From Acephala macrosclerotiorum (taxonomy: Eukaryota; Ascomycota; Leotiomycetes; Helotiales; Mollisiaceae): a DNA stretch of 64,000 nt. The DNA is taken from assembly GCA_014904845.1 (NCBI GenBank), contig MU119202.1:310001-374000 (forward strand), read 5' to 3'. The notes below the pieces were generated by a model that was not told the DNA's origin, ran no database searches, and worked only from the letters and a program-made list of their open reading frames with translations. Positions 1 to 11,060 of this stretch are shown here, one piece after another (the first letter of the stretch is position 1; each line of letters begins with the position of its first letter). A program made the position numbers and the translations under genes.

Positions 1-786
1 CAAAACGCCGGCTTCAGCCTCCCACACTTGAGGAAAATCTGTGCTCTGATCTGGACATTCGAGACCTATTTCTTCTACTTGGTAGGAGAACACAGATGGA
101 ACGAAAATCATTGCGAGTACCTAACCAAAAGATCCCGTCTGGCTTTAGCAGTTGCTGCAGATAACTATGGTTGCGATCGAAATACGATTTTGAAGCAAGG
201 ATTGGATAAAATACTCGCGGTAACGGATCACGATAAGCTTATCAGTCTTATGACTCGTAATGGTGATCGTTTAGGTGTTAATTTTCAGCAGCTTGAGACG
301 GCGGATGGGAAAGTCAAGAGTGCTGTTTCTTCTGGTTCGGAGATGAGTTCTGATTCTGATGAAGGGAGACTAAGTCCTCCCGCGAGGAAAGGTGAGGAAA
401 TGGAAAACGTCGAGCCGACAATTCATATCTCGAAGAACACAATTGAGATCAGATTGCACGAAGGCACGCTCCAATCAGATGAAATCTACCATTGGATTCA
501 ACTTTGGATCGGTGTGGTCCAATTTGCTCATGTTACTGACAGTTCCAATTTGGAGAAATGGCTGTACAGTCACATTGATGACAACGATGAGAGCTATGAT
601 CCTATCCAGCTTTTGAGTGCGATGAAGTTGGATCACGAGAGTTGGTATTATGGTATCAAGACTTCGGCGAGACGCTCGGGTGGTGGAGAAGCTGATTTGG
701 AGAAGATCAGAGATCTGGCTACGATTCAGTGGCCTGCTGGAACACCCGCGAGGTCCCAGAACTTGTGGACTCTCTCTGACAGTTGA
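1..786 (+). CDS. BTB/POZ-like protein, 3' part only
   Basis: The reading frame is open from the first base of the window to a TGA at 784-786, so the start lies upstream. Early residues (LRKICALIW, then LALAVAADNYGCDR) resemble the last helices of fungal BTB/POZ domains, where a phrase of the type 'A-x-x-A-D-K-Y-D-C' is usual. The BTB core would therefore be off the left edge. After a Ser/Asp-rich linker comes an unassigned C-terminal region with KNTIEIRLHE and IYHWIQLWIG. Fungal proteins of this type are mostly uncharacterised. The family call rests on one motif; that the frame is coding is more secure, given its length and composition. An intron near the left edge is possible. Confidence 0.55.
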   Translation, partial: QNAGFSLPHLRKICALIWTFETYFFYLVGEHRWNENHCEYLTKRSRLALAVAADNYGCDRNTILKQGLDKILAVTDHDKLISLMTRNGDRLGVNFQQLETADGKVKSAVSSGSEMSSDSDEGRLSPPARKGEEMENVEPTIHISKNTIEIRLHEGTLQSDEIYHWIQLWIGVVQFAHVTDSSNLEKWLYSHIDDNDESYDPIQLLSAMKLDHESWYYGIKTSARRSGGGEADLEKIRDLATIQWPAGTPARSQNLWTLSDS

Positions 787-1106
787 GGTACTTAATGATT
801 AATGAAAACGTATAAAAATATCTCGTTCTGTTTCAACCTGTATACCTAACTTGGACAAAGTGATTGTGTGAACATGCAACCTGGTGCAAATGTGATTCAG
901 AAAGACTCATAAACCAAAAGAGTTGTTGAAGGGAGAATGACTGGATCCACCTGTGAGTCGCTGCTGTACCAAGAGGATCTTTTCAATGTCCCTCCAATCT
1001 GCGTGCTCCTAAAGTGCATCTCTCAACCTATCAATCTCAAAAATATTCACCCACCCACTATCGGTATGCTCCGAATCACGTCTACTCATAGCAAAAACAC
1101 TCTCTG
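787..1106. other. intergenic, 3' flank
   Basis: This is the 3' flank of the BTB-like gene. I see no gene, RNA or repeat in it. AT-rich stretches just after the stop may hold the poly(A) signal. Confidence 0.5.
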
Positions 1107-1388
1107 CTAGTACTTGCAAAGCCGCGCTACTCTATCTCTTCTCATATCCCGCCTTTCTTCAGGCGCGATGTAATGGGGTGTCGATATCGTCTCGACATAG
1201 TGTGGTATCGAATCTAACTTCTTGTATAGCTCTTGGGCGATAGGTGGAACAGGATGAGCTTCGACTGAGATTGGGTCCTCAGAGATTGGAGCAGGGCTCT
1301 TTGTCCCTGACTGACAGGCAGGGGTAGTGCATGTAGATCTCCTGCTTGCCGCAGCATTGGTAGGTGTGTATTGCGCAGAAGCGCATTT
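1107..1388 (-). CDS. possible terminal exon of an unidentified gene
   Basis: On the minus strand a 93-codon frame runs from a good acceptor (CTCTAG just upstream of 1388) to TAG at 1107-1109. It has no early ATG. The translation has protein-like composition: a Cys/Ser/Thr-rich start (KCASAQYTPTN), a Pro-rich middle (DPISVEAHPVPPIAQ) and a charged end (YIAPEERRDMRRDRVARLCKY). This looks more like coding sequence than the competing frames over the same bases. I could not place upstream exons between 1389 and 1800 with confidence and do not recognise a family. It may be the 3' exon of a small lineage-specific gene or a relic. Confidence 0.3.
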   Translation of the reverse strand, partial: KCASAQYTPTNAAASRRSTCTTPACQSGTKSPAPISEDPISVEAHPVPPIAQELYKKLDSIPHYVETISTPHYIAPEERRDMRRDRVARLCKY

Positions 1389-1913
1389 CTAGAGCGCTGA
1401 TAGGAAAGGAGATAAGATGAGAGTGGGAGAAAGTCGATTTTGAGAAAAGATTGCTTGATGAATTTGTGCGTGTCGACGAGAAGCTGACGTGTTTTTCGAA
1501 GAACAAAGACTTCAACCTCCGGAATTCGATCCCCTTTGTTCAAGAAGTCGGAAACTCGAGGTTGCGGATCTCACTTGACCTTTGGTATAGGAAATAACGG
1601 AACGACGGCTACAGTGCAATGCTACATCAAGGAGCTGAAGTGAAGATACCAAACATTTAGTGACGAGCGAGTAATGACACATTAGCAACTTTGCGGAAGT
1701 GGCCTCCCGAAACGAAGATGTTGAACATTCGAAACAAAGAAGCGAGTAAGGCTGATTACCAAAATGATTCTCCTGGACCACTCACCTTTGTGGGTGGAAT
1801 CTCTGTGGCAAAGCTCTAAAAGAAGTTGGCCATTCTAACCAAACCAACGCTTCTATATGTATGGTCATAATCAAATGCTATGCCCAAGTCTAATACAATG
1901 CAAACACAATGCT
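1389..1913. other. unassigned region
   Basis: If the exon at 1107-1388 is real, its upstream exons should lie here on the minus strand. Two overlapping minus-strand frames exist, but neither shows a recognisable domain or clean splice pattern. The right end is the 3' flank of IML2. Confidence 0.35.
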
Positions 1914-4228
1914 CTACATGGCCATGATTTTCTTATGCCTCTTGACGGTCAACAACGATGTCGTAATCTTGACCGACATCCTCGTATCGAGAATGTATTG
2001 CTCCCACTTCTGGGTCTTCTCGAGCCAGTCTTGGCACTCGAGGACTTTAGCTCTAGAGTCCATGCCTTCGAGATCTTTCTCAAACCAAGCAAGGCAAGCC
2101 ATCTCGTAATGTGCCGAGGGACAAGTCCAGTCGTCGTTCAGGTGGCCCTTGAATTCATGTCTGATTGCTATTAGGATGAGAAGATAGGATTGAAAGGAAG
2201 GGATCACACCTATCATGATTCAAGACTTCTGTCTTCAACAACTCTCTTGCCTCGTCATACTTCCCCTGGTTCTTCAAGAAAGCAGCCTTGAGCACCGCTT
2301 GGATTGCGGTCTCATCGAGATCTTTCTGGAACTTCTCCGGGTGAGTAGCTCTCTCCCACTGCGCGATATCGAGGGACTTTTGCAACTGTGCTGGTGCTTG
2401 CTTCTTTGGACCACCCCAGAAGTAAACCATCTCAAGCAAAGGACTGACTCCTATCGCATCGGCGAGATCCACGCTCCAAGCTTTGGCTCTTTCCTCCCAC
2501 TTCTGGACCTTTCGGGTGATATACACATCGAATGGGAGTTGCTTCGACATGACCTTCTGCTTTCCGGCCATGGGTGGCCCTTTTCTGAAGTATTCGGTTG
2601 CCTTCTCTTTGTACACACCTGCGGCCTTAGGATCTTTCTCTCTCAGATCTCTGTATAGCTCAAGATAAGCTCCGCCTGTCATATAAGCGTAAAGAGTCGG
2701 ACTCCAAGTGGAGAGTTCCGAGCATTGAATCCAGCACTTGGCACAAAGTTCATAATCGAGAAGAAACATCGATGTCAATGACATCTCAAACATGTTTATT
2801 GAGGCGATCTGCTTCATGTTCGATTCCGAATTGTCTCCAAGGATCTTGACTGCGGCTTCGAGGTTACGATTGTATGCGTTCATTCGAGCCTCTTCCATTT
2901 TCCATAACTTCGATTCGGGATATCGTTTTCGCATATCAGCAAGCAGGACATTGCACCTTGCTCTAGGATACCCCGAGAGATCGTCAGCTGCTCCAGCATC
3001 GGTTGGAAGAATATCGCAGAACCCAACAAGGCCATTATAGTACCCGAGAAGTGCGATACCAGCTATGGCGCTGTTGAAATTATCGAAGCGGGCTGCTTGC
3101 CAGAGGTAACGTGTGCCACGTTCTCTGTCTCCTTGGAACCCCACAATGTACAAGATCTTGCTGAATATTGGATTCTCAATCATGGAGAACACGACTAATA
3201 AGATACCGTAACAGAGCCTAGTCCCAGAATGTATGAATATGTCTGTATGATTGGTGATGCCGACGGAAGCGGGATCTACCTCCAGCAGCTTTGACTCTAC
3301 TCTCGTGGCGATGTTTAAGGGAGCTAGATCGGGCAGGGCATGTAGATCTAGGTCCTCAACATTGCTATGCATATTTGGGGCTCGAAGACTAGCCTTCTCG
3401 TCAGCGGTGTTGAGTTCGCCGGTAGCTCCGACTGAGGTTCCATGGCTGCTGGCGGGAGGCGTATTTGCGGCCAGATGATTTGCCGCAAACCCGGCTGTAT
3501 CTTTCCTTGAGGCCATTGAACTTCTTCGAGATGCAACTCTCTTTTTCAGATAGTTCGATTCGATTTCCATGATCCCATCTAAAGTGAGATAAGACCTCCG
3601 GAGCTTATAGAAGCCTCTCACAGCTTCTGTGACGGATCCACTCAGGACAGCACAAATGGCGCTGGTCAGCTGCGAGACTGTTGAAGCCGGTAAGCATATG
3701 TATAGTCTTACGGATAAGGTCTCGTACTTGCAAAACAGAGAAGGTACTCAGTTCCAGGTGGGTAAATGTGAGACTGGAATGCCGTTGGTTCCTTCTGAGC
3801 CTTCTTCATATCTTCCCAAGTCTTCGTTTCAGCGACTTGCAAAGTAGCGGCAGCCTGTTCCCCGAGATCCTAGAGTCAGCATTCCTGATTTATATACTTC
3901 AAAGAATAGAGCGGAATCTTCCAGAAGTGCTAGGGATTCAAAAATCTCAGAACAGAGACCGAAGAGCAGTTTAATGCGAGCACGTGAGACCTACATCCTT
4001 AAGCAGTTCCTTCTCCACACCAAGCATAGATGCAATAAAGCTGGAAATTCCCCGTCCTAAGTGGTGATAAGACGAATTTTGCTCCTTTAGGATTTTGTCC
4101 GCTTCCGCTATATCGTCGTTGAGTAGTTGAAGCAAAGCATGCTCGACTTGTTGCAAATGTCTGTCCTCCTCCTCGGCCACCATTGCCGGGACATGGGACT
4201 TTGCAGCCGTTTTGAACCAGCGACTCAT
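1914..4228 (-). CDS. IML2: IML2-family inclusion body clearance protein
   Basis: Exons on the minus strand are 3995-4228, 3728-3869, 2210-3677 and 1914-2160, giving 696 aa. The protein matches the Iml2/TTC39 (DUF3808) family: the N-terminal helical pair, an AFQSHIYPPGTEY box, the QLTSAI..VL helix with GFYKLRRSYLTLDGI, the YIVGFQGDRERG motif followed by LLGYYNGLVGFCDI, and C-terminal TPR-like helices (ELLKTEV, AHYEMACLAWFEKD). In yeast Iml2 is lipid-droplet associated and helps clear cytosolic inclusion bodies; TTC39 is the animal relative. A Ser/Ala-rich insert at about residues 165-235 is probably disordered. The splice joins restore family motifs exactly (KELLKD/DLGEQ and LLCFA/ISQLTS). It shares a divergent promoter with SEM1. 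Confidence 0.9.
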
Positions 4229-4883
4229 CTTGGCGGTCTTATCTTCGAGTAGAGCTTAACTTTAAGGTCCGTAGACCCCGGATGAGCCCGGAATCTTGTT
4301 CATGGAGATTGAGCCGTTCGAAAACTCTAAAATTGAAATCCTAATCTGGCAAGGGCAGGTTGAACTCAAATTGACTAAATCAAAGATCTCAGATGAGTTA
4401 TATCGCAATATGTAGGTTGGCGGGGAAGATGTACTGATGAGGCCCGTGACACTCGACCGTGAGGCGGGGCAGAAGATGAAGGAATTGAAAGGTCTATGTA
4501 AGGGTGGGAACAGTGGTGACAAAAGCAACAAGCCGCCCTATCGAGAAGAGGGAAAGTTTAAGAAAAGCAGGGACAATAATATGGAGTAATGTAAAAAGCA
4601 ATTGAAGAACAGAAGTCGACGACACCGTCATTTGTAAAGGTCGCTGCATCAGCCTCAGACCGGCGTTGCATCTGGCCCGTCCGTTGCTGACTCTTGATTC
4701 GCTTGTGCTTGCGAAGCACGACCAAAGCTTTTGGAAGCTCTCGCTTTCAAAGGAACCCGATATCAACCAAACGAATACGATTCTGAAGATCCACCACTAC
4801 CACAAAACACGTCTGCCGGTCTTCGCATCAGTAGACTATTCCTCCTCGACCTCGCCTCGCATTCTTTCGTCGGTTTCACGATC
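4229..4883. promoter_or_regulatory. divergent IML2/SEM1 promoter region
   Basis: These 655 bp separate two start codons pointing away from each other, so both core promoters and 5' UTRs must lie here. No perfect TATA box or clear operator stands out. Overlapping reading frames here have no coding character. Confidence 0.5.
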
Positions 4884-5299
4884 ATGTCCGCAGCACCAGC
4901 GTCCGGCGCAGCGCCAAGTACCAAAGCTACCACTACAGACAAGAACGCCGACTCAACGAAGGAGACAAAGCCTGCGGCTGCGTTGGAGGAAGATGACGAG
5001 TTCGAGGACTTCCCGGTAGAGAGTACGTTGCCTTCGAGGAGTCTGGGCCGGGCAGATATCGCGTGTTGAAGTAGGGCTCATGCTAACGGTATCCTGATTA
5101 CAGACTGGACACAAGAAGAAGCTGAGGTACCAGCAGACAATACGCATCTGTGGGAGGAGAGCTGGGATGATGATGATACCAGCGAGGACTTCTCGGCGCA
5201 ACTGAAGTGAGTGATTTCAATGCTTCACGTAGCAAAGTTGGTGCTAACCTACATCGCAGGGAGGAGCTCAAGAAGGTTGAGGCTGGCAAGAAGCGTTAA
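4884..5299 (+). CDS. SEM1: 26S proteasome lid subunit SEM1/DSS1
   Basis: Exons are 4884-5022, 5104-5206 and 5260-5299, giving 93 aa, the usual size. The protein is intrinsically disordered and very acidic. After an Ala/Thr/Lys-rich leader come the two signature acidic-aromatic patches: EEDDEFEDFPVENW (residues 35-48) and LWEESWDDDD..EDFSAQL (62-80). A basic end, KKVEAGKKR, follows. In other eukaryotes Sem1/DSS1 tethers proteasome lid subunits Rpn3 and Rpn7, binds ubiquitin, joins the TREX-2 mRNA export complex and stabilises BRCA2-type proteins. Phase-1 splicing after 'GAG A' creates the Asn of the ENW motif, which supports the model. It converges on PGK1 with 236 bp between the stops. Confidence 0.94.
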
Positions 5300-5535
5300 C
5301 GAAAGCATGTGTTGCACGATGCACGATCATAAATGGAGTTTTGGGGCTACATGAGTTTATTATAAAAGGGTAGCATACAATGGACACTACTGGCATTCGA
5401 TGACAAGACTAAAACCGATTCATTTGCAAGTTTCCTCTCGAGATATGTACGGCGTGCTTCATCCACTTCATTATAGGCTAGGTTTGCCAGGACGGCCTTG
5501 ACAAATCAGAGTCTAACCACTTCATCTGCCAACGC

Positions 5536-6913
5536 TTACTTACTCGACAGAGCAGTGACACCTGGGAGTTCCTTTCCTTCGAGCAACTCGAGAGATGCTC
5601 CACCACCGGTCGAGACGTGGCTGAGCTTGCTCTCAACACCATACTTGGCAGCAACGGTAGCAGTGTCACCACCACCGATAATAACGATCTTGCCATCTTG
5701 AGCAGCGGCCACGGCAGCATCAAGAGTAGCCTTTGTGCCCTTCGCGAAGGCATCGAACTCGAAGACTCCTGGGGGACCGTTCCAGAGGATGGTCTGGGCC
5801 TTGTTGATGGCTTCCTTGTAGAGCTCAATACTCTTGGGACCACAGTCGAGTCCCATCCATCCGTCTGGAATACCCTCAGCGTCGGTGGCAGTTCCAGTCT
5901 TCGCGTCCTTATCGAACTTGTCTGCGGTGATGTAGTCAACTGGGAGAACAAGCTCAACGTTGTTCTTCTTTGCCTTCTCAACAAGATCACCAACGGTTTT
6001 GCTGCCGGCCTCGTCGAACAAGCTGTTCCCAATCTTTACGCCCTCCAAGGTCTTCTTGAATGTGAATGCCATGCCACCGCAGATGATGAGGCTGTTGACC
6101 TTTCCGAGCAGGTTATCGATCAGTTGAATCTTGTCAGAGACCTTGGCTCCACCAAGAATAGCCAAGAAAGGACGCTTGGGTTCCTCAAGAGCCTTTGCAA
6201 AGTACTCAAGCTCCTTCTTCATGAGGAAACCAGAGGCCTTTTGTGGAAGATCAACACCGACCATGGAGCTGTGAGCACGGTGGGCAGTTCCGAAAGCATC
6301 GTCTTGCAGCCTAATTAGTTATGCCTTGTATAAAAGACACACCCGAAGACTTACTGATGTAGATATCACCCAATGCAGTCAAACCCTTTCTGAACTCCGC
6401 AACCTTCTCCTTATCCGCCTTAACCTTCTTTCCATCAGCATCCTTAGAGCTACCTTCCTCCTCAGCGTGGAATCGCAAGTTCTCAAGCAGAACGACTTGT
6501 CCACCACTAGCCTTGTTGACAATAGCCTCTACCTCTGGGCCTACGCAGTCTGGTGCCATCTCAACACTCTTTCCGAGGAGCTTCTCAAGCTCTGGCACAA
6601 CGGGCTTCAGGGAGTATTTGGCAGAGATCTTGCCATCTGGTCGACCGAGATGCGACATGAGAATGACGGCCTTCGCACCATGATCAATGGCGTATTTGAT
6701 TGTTGGGACAGCTCCAGCAATACGCTGAGTGTTCGTAACCTTCTTATCGGCGTCAAGGGGAACGTTGAAATCAACCTGCGAGCATCACGGTTATCGTCAG
6801 CGGCTTATTCTTTGGTGTATGTTCAGCATAGAAGGGGAAGAGCTCACTCTGATCAACACCCGCTTCCCAGCAACGTCGACGTCTGTAATTGATAGCTTGT
6901 TGGATAGAGACAT
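5536..6913 (-). CDS. PGK1: phosphoglycerate kinase
   Basis: Exons on the minus strand are 6848-6913, 6355-6775 and 5536-6302, giving 417 aa, the normal length. The cytosolic enzyme transfers phosphate from 1,3-bisphosphoglycerate to ADP in glycolysis. Visible landmarks: VDFNVPLD (23-30), the substrate loop SHLGRP (63-68), [13 protein letters not shown] (163-175), the hinge and nucleotide site GGAKVSDK, and the C-terminal GGGDTA (372-377) and [14 protein letters not shown] loops. The third exon must start at the inner acceptor (GCAAG before 6302), because that gives the invariant IYINDAFG. An alternative acceptor upstream would insert extra residues. A long open frame also exists antisense to it but carries no domain. 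A CCAAT box in the minus orientation lies about 65 bp upstream (6978-6982). Confidence 0.98.
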
Positions 6914-7453
6914 GTTGACAATTGACGATTCTGTTGGTTCTGCAACAGTTTTTAAAAGAGTTTGAGGGACTTCGTAGATTGGTCAATGGGTGATGGTAGA
7001 ATGTAGCAAAAAGAAAGTCCCAGCAGTGTAGGTAGATTTTATGCCCCTCCAAGGCTTGGTGGGGGTTTGAACAAAGCTCGGCGGCCTATCATCGGTCGAG
7101 CGCGAAACATGCCACTATGAGACATTGCAAGCACAACCGCGAGATCTGGTATGTTTTTTATGGTTCGCATCTCATGATGTTTATAGGCAAGAAGATATTT
7201 CTGTCCGAATCACCGAGTAAGGCCTATTTGTCAGAAAAGAACTCCATACATGAACGTCATTGAACTGTTTGCTCCTAAACTCCTCCTCGGGACTCCTCCG
7301 GTCACGAACACAGGGTTGGTCAGGTCCCTCCCTCTCATAAGTCGTAATACAGTCTGGCCTTCCTAAGCCCAAAAGATGTATGTAATTGAACGCCGATTTC
7401 CCAATGCCGCCTGAGCCATTCCTCTATCTCCTATCCAACCTGAACCAAATCAA
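6914..7453. promoter_or_regulatory. PGK1 promoter and 3' flank of Mpv17-like gene
   Basis: The left part is upstream of PGK1 (minus strand) and holds an ATTGG (CCAAT in the gene's orientation) at 6978-6982. The rest is the 3' flank of the Mpv17-like gene. No further gene is supported. Confidence 0.45.
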
Positions 7454-8345
7454 TCAAAGCAATCGGATATTGGGCGACTGAGGTGCTGACCGAGCAGTAT
7501 CTTCTTCAGCTGCATTGGAGAGGGAGAGGTATGCCGTCCAAGCGATACCAACGGATGAAACAAACGGCTAGAAGTTGTCAGTCAAAAGTGCCTTCAGTCG
7601 GTGGAACAATATACATACCAGCTGGAACTGAAGGGGCATCAAGCGGAAGTTGATGATCTGTACCAATGGCCAAACCATGAAATTCGCCTTCAAAGTTGGC
7701 ACATACATATCTCGGAGCTTATGGGTGACAGCACGTCGTCCGCCTCCTTCGACAATAGTCATGATCGTGAAGAAGCACGCAATGCCTACCCCAAAGCATT
7801 AGCCACAACACCACATATAATTCCCAAACAACTCACCGAACGGTGCAAAGATCAATTGATCCATAGCAACCATCTTCAAAGCAGGACCCAAACCACTCGT
7901 CTTCGTAGTAGGGAAAGCCTTGGACAGGAACTTGAACCATGCGAACTGGATTGGAGCCATCCCAAATCCGTATGCCATAAATCGTGTCAATCTCTCGAAG
8001 TCGAATGGAGGAGGTAGTGCCTTCGAATCTGGAATGAGGTCTTGTTCCAGCAGAGGGTTCTTCCTATCCAGCTCGTGGATTTCGATTGCCATCGTATCAT
8101 CATCCTTTACCCCTCCTTGTTTTCGCACCGCTGCCAGACGAATCGCTGTTATAGACTGTGCTACTGTATCTGCTACTCCGCCAAGTATCGCGTTCGTTAT
8201 CATCATAGTGAGGACTGTGTAACAGTCAGAATCGAATCATGTTGGAAGTCGTGAACTCGATCTCCGAAAGATGAGGGAAAGACGTACTTGGTCGGTCATT
8301 ATAGTAGGTATTGAATTTGGCTGCCAGTCTCGAAAGGATCGCCAT
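7454..8345 (-). CDS. Mpv17/PMP22-family membrane protein
   Basis: Exons on the minus strand are 8288-8345, 7837-8214, 7619-7785 and 7454-7567, giving 238 aa. The Mpv17/PMP22/Sym1 layout is clear: an N-terminal segment MAILSRLAAKFNTYYNDRPILTMMITN, then GGVADTVAQ, and RFMAYGFGMAPIQFAWFKFL. Next comes MVAMDQLIFAPFGIACFFTIM, and last LKANFMVWPLVQIINFRLMPLQFQLPFVS with a final hydrophobic helix. Members are four-helix proteins of the inner mitochondrial or peroxisomal membrane, thought to form channels. A charged insert (about residues 45-75) and an acidic tail are unlike classical Sym1, so this is a paralogous subfamily. The start at MAILSR is chosen by position relative to the first helix. Targeting cannot be decided from sequence. 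Confidence 0.88.
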
Positions 8346-9475
8346 TTCGATGAAGAAGATGACGGTGTGGACCAGTGGCTGTTTCGTAGGAATGAAGCAT
8401 ATCAGCACATCTGTTTGTGGAAATTGACCCAGAACTGATGGAACGTCATCGAAAACGCAAGGGTCACTCACCACTCTTCCATAAATGTACTTGCTGTTTA
8501 TCGTACGCAAGAGTTTGCGTCGCTCGATGTCGAAGACCATGATTGCTAGTGTTCAAGGCAGTTGAGGCAGAATGTGATGGGTATGATTGAAGACGTCAGA
8601 GGCGATCGAATTCATTCGGATCAGGGTCTTCGTTCTCGTCGTCGATACACCAGGATAAGAATACTTGATCGTCACAGCAACTTTGCAAGAGAAACAAATG
8701 ATCGTTAGGATGTGCAAAAGGAAATACGGGAGGTTGAGGACGTTGGCCTTTTGCAGCGGCTCTTCAGGCAAAGCTGCGACCGTTTCTAAAATGCCGCTCT
8801 AGTGCACCAATGGTTCGGGCTAGGGTGGATTGTACGACGATGATCCAGAATCCTTCTCGTAAGTCGTGGCGCAGCGTTAGAAATTTGTTGAATGATTTCT
8901 CTTCAGTACTACATTTGCATTTTGATAGAATTCAAAGTGTGGAAACAAATCTATGCTCATAAATGTGGATTGTTGATGTCCCAATCTGTTTCAGGGACTG
9001 AAGCTTATGGCAAAATGCCTGCGTAAGAGGAGCAGCTGACTTAATGATTCATGCTACGATGGTTTTGATTTTAAGCCCCGATTTTCAATTGACTACCCCA
9101 GGCTCTTAGTTAGTACCCTTCTTTTGAAAGGAAACCGTCGTATTAGATGTTTAATGCACTTCTGGTGTGCGACTTGAGGCGAACATCGTTCTCCAGATTC
9201 TGTGGGAGCACAAAGTCCCTCAATTTGGTAAAAAGATAGTTTCATACAAGATCGCACTAACGGGTGATCCTCCGAAGAAGCAAAAGTTTATTATTGTGTG
9301 GGGAGTGGGGGGACTGGCTGTTACTGTCTGATTGAAACATTGGTGTTGGTTAAGCGAGGAGAAAGGGGGACAAGGTGTCGTACTGCTATGACGGCGAATA
9401 TTTGAGAAGCAACATCTTGCTTGTCATGATCACTATTGTCATTACCATCATCCTCTAAAGCTGTACAGTAAAGTC
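8346..9475. other. intergenic, no gene seen
   Basis: This 1.1 kb stretch lies between the Mpv17-like start and the GH53 stop. A minus-strand frame at 8553-8771 has a hydrophobic segment but no homologue I recognise and no splice context. I see no repeats. The left end should contain the promoter of the Mpv17-like gene. Confidence 0.45.
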
Positions 9476-11060
9476 TCATCTAAACAAATTCACAGACTTC
9501 CTCGAGTATCCAATGGTCTGTGGCCAGTTGCTGTAATCGGCGTCAAATAAGATGGCATCATTACAGTCACTTCCCAGACTCGTATTGTTGAGCCATGCTG
9601 GTTCCCAGCTACGGAAAACCAAGTCAGTAGAACTAAATACTAAGACGAGACATGCAGGCACTTACTAGTGTATACCTCGTCCAAGACCAAATGGAACCTG
9701 CTTGACAATGCTAATCACATCTTCCATCCATTCCAGCTGGCCTGCTATGCTATACGGAATCTCTGGCTCAGAGGACTCAGGTATGGGATTATATTCCCCA
9801 TTGCAGATCGCTGGATAGTCTGTCTCAACCACCTGCAGAGGCTTACGGTATTCTAATGCCAAAGTGTTGAGGGTGGTTCGGAGATTGGCGAATGTTGCCG
9901 CAGTGCTACTTTCATCAGTACTTGCTATAGACATTCCGAGGAAAGTAATTCACCCATAGAAAGGATAAAACGAGAACCCAAAAATATCCCAAGCACTCGT
10001 CGGGATCCCATTCTCAACCATAGCACCAAACCACCTCTGCTGCAATGTCAAGTTCCAACCATCATCGATATGAATCAACACCTGAGGTTTCGGAACTCCG
10101 ACATGGATAGCGTCATCCACACCAGCTCTCGCAGCTTTCCAGAGATACGCTAGATTGGAGAAGTTGGCAACAGTCGCTGGCCAAGGCTCGACATCAACAT
10201 CGGCGTATCCGACAGGCCAGAGTATGCCGTGACGGATCTCGTTGCCGAGTGCGACGAGATCGAGTGTGATGCCGGCTTGTTTGAAAGCGACGAGTGTGTC
10301 TTTGACGTAGGTGCGGAGGGTCGCTGTGAAAGTTAGTTTTGATGTTCCGGTCTTGGTGGGATAATGCGGCGGGCTGAATGTCCCGGATCTCTGAGGCCAA
10401 TATTTGGGGTGCAGTGTCCCGAAAGGAAAGGGGCTTTGATGTTGGTTTCAAAGTCCGTCCTACGCAGAGGAGTTGAAAACTTGCTTCACGCTATTTTCTC
10501 CACGAGTCGATTTCGGACATTCGAGAGACCGCGAGGAGGAAAGATCACTAACCAGCAAGAGGTTTCAAAGCAGTCGGCCACGCCGCTGGAGGAGGCTGCT
10601 TGTTCGGATCGGCCCAAGAATCTCTGCCCACGAATCAGTCTCCATATGGCCAAGTGGGCGAAGCAATTGCTCACGAGAAGTGAAAGTCAAGATAGATCTT
10701 GTATCCCTCATTCTGAAATCGCTTCGCTAAATCTAGATTGTACTGCAGACCATTCGTTCCACCAACTGGATTGACCCAGATTCGAAGGCGCACTGTGTTC
10801 ATTCCTCCATCTCCGAGGATGGCTTCTGCGGGGCGAGTTTGGTTGTTTCTTCCCGTGTCTTTGTAGATTGCTCCGCCTTCTTCCAGGGTCAGCAAGGAGC
10901 TGAGGTCGTGGCCTTTGTAGAAGAAGGCTCCTTGGCTGTAATGTTCTGTTAGGGACCAATTGATTGCCAATGAGTCTTGTGAGGGTGCGTACTTGCTCTC
11001 AGCTGTTGGTATTGCTGATACTATTGGCAATGCCAAATACAAAAGAATCTGAAGACGCAT
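9476..11060 (-). CDS. secreted GH53 endo-beta-1,4-galactanase
   Basis: Exons on the minus strand are 10675-11060, 10553-10623, 9954-10323, 9666-9908 and 9476-9608, giving 400 aa. An N-terminal signal peptide (MRLQILLYLALPIVSA) is followed by one glycoside hydrolase family 53 domain. GH53 enzymes cut beta-1,4-galactan side chains of pectin (arabinogalactan type I) outside the cell. Expected motifs are present: NTVRLRIWVNP, YLDFHFSDSWADPNKQ, the acid/base in ALGNEIRHG (E181), DIFGFSFYPFY, the nucleophile in QVVETDYP (E304) and HYWEPAW. Introns 2-4 join these motifs in frame. Intron 2 (10324-10552, 229 bp) is unusually long beside the 45-57 bp of its neighbours. A candidate carbon-repression site lies upstream. 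It is likely part of plant cell wall degradation. Confidence 0.94.

Noticed and set aside
1279..1515. Minus-strand frame with a CCGKQ Cys-rich stretch resembling a zinc finger
   Set aside because: The overlapping frame 1107-1388 has better coding character and ends sensibly; the Cys-rich stretch stops abruptly without a second ligand set.
5617..6318. Long open frame antisense to PGK1 (233 codons)
   Set aside because: It lies fully opposite highly conserved PGK1 coding exons, has no domain, and is explained by codon bias of a highly expressed gene.
8226..8540. Longer N-terminus for the Mpv17-like protein
   Set aside because: The frame extends upstream of MAILSRLAAKF, but the added residues are unlike the family, which begins close to the first helix.
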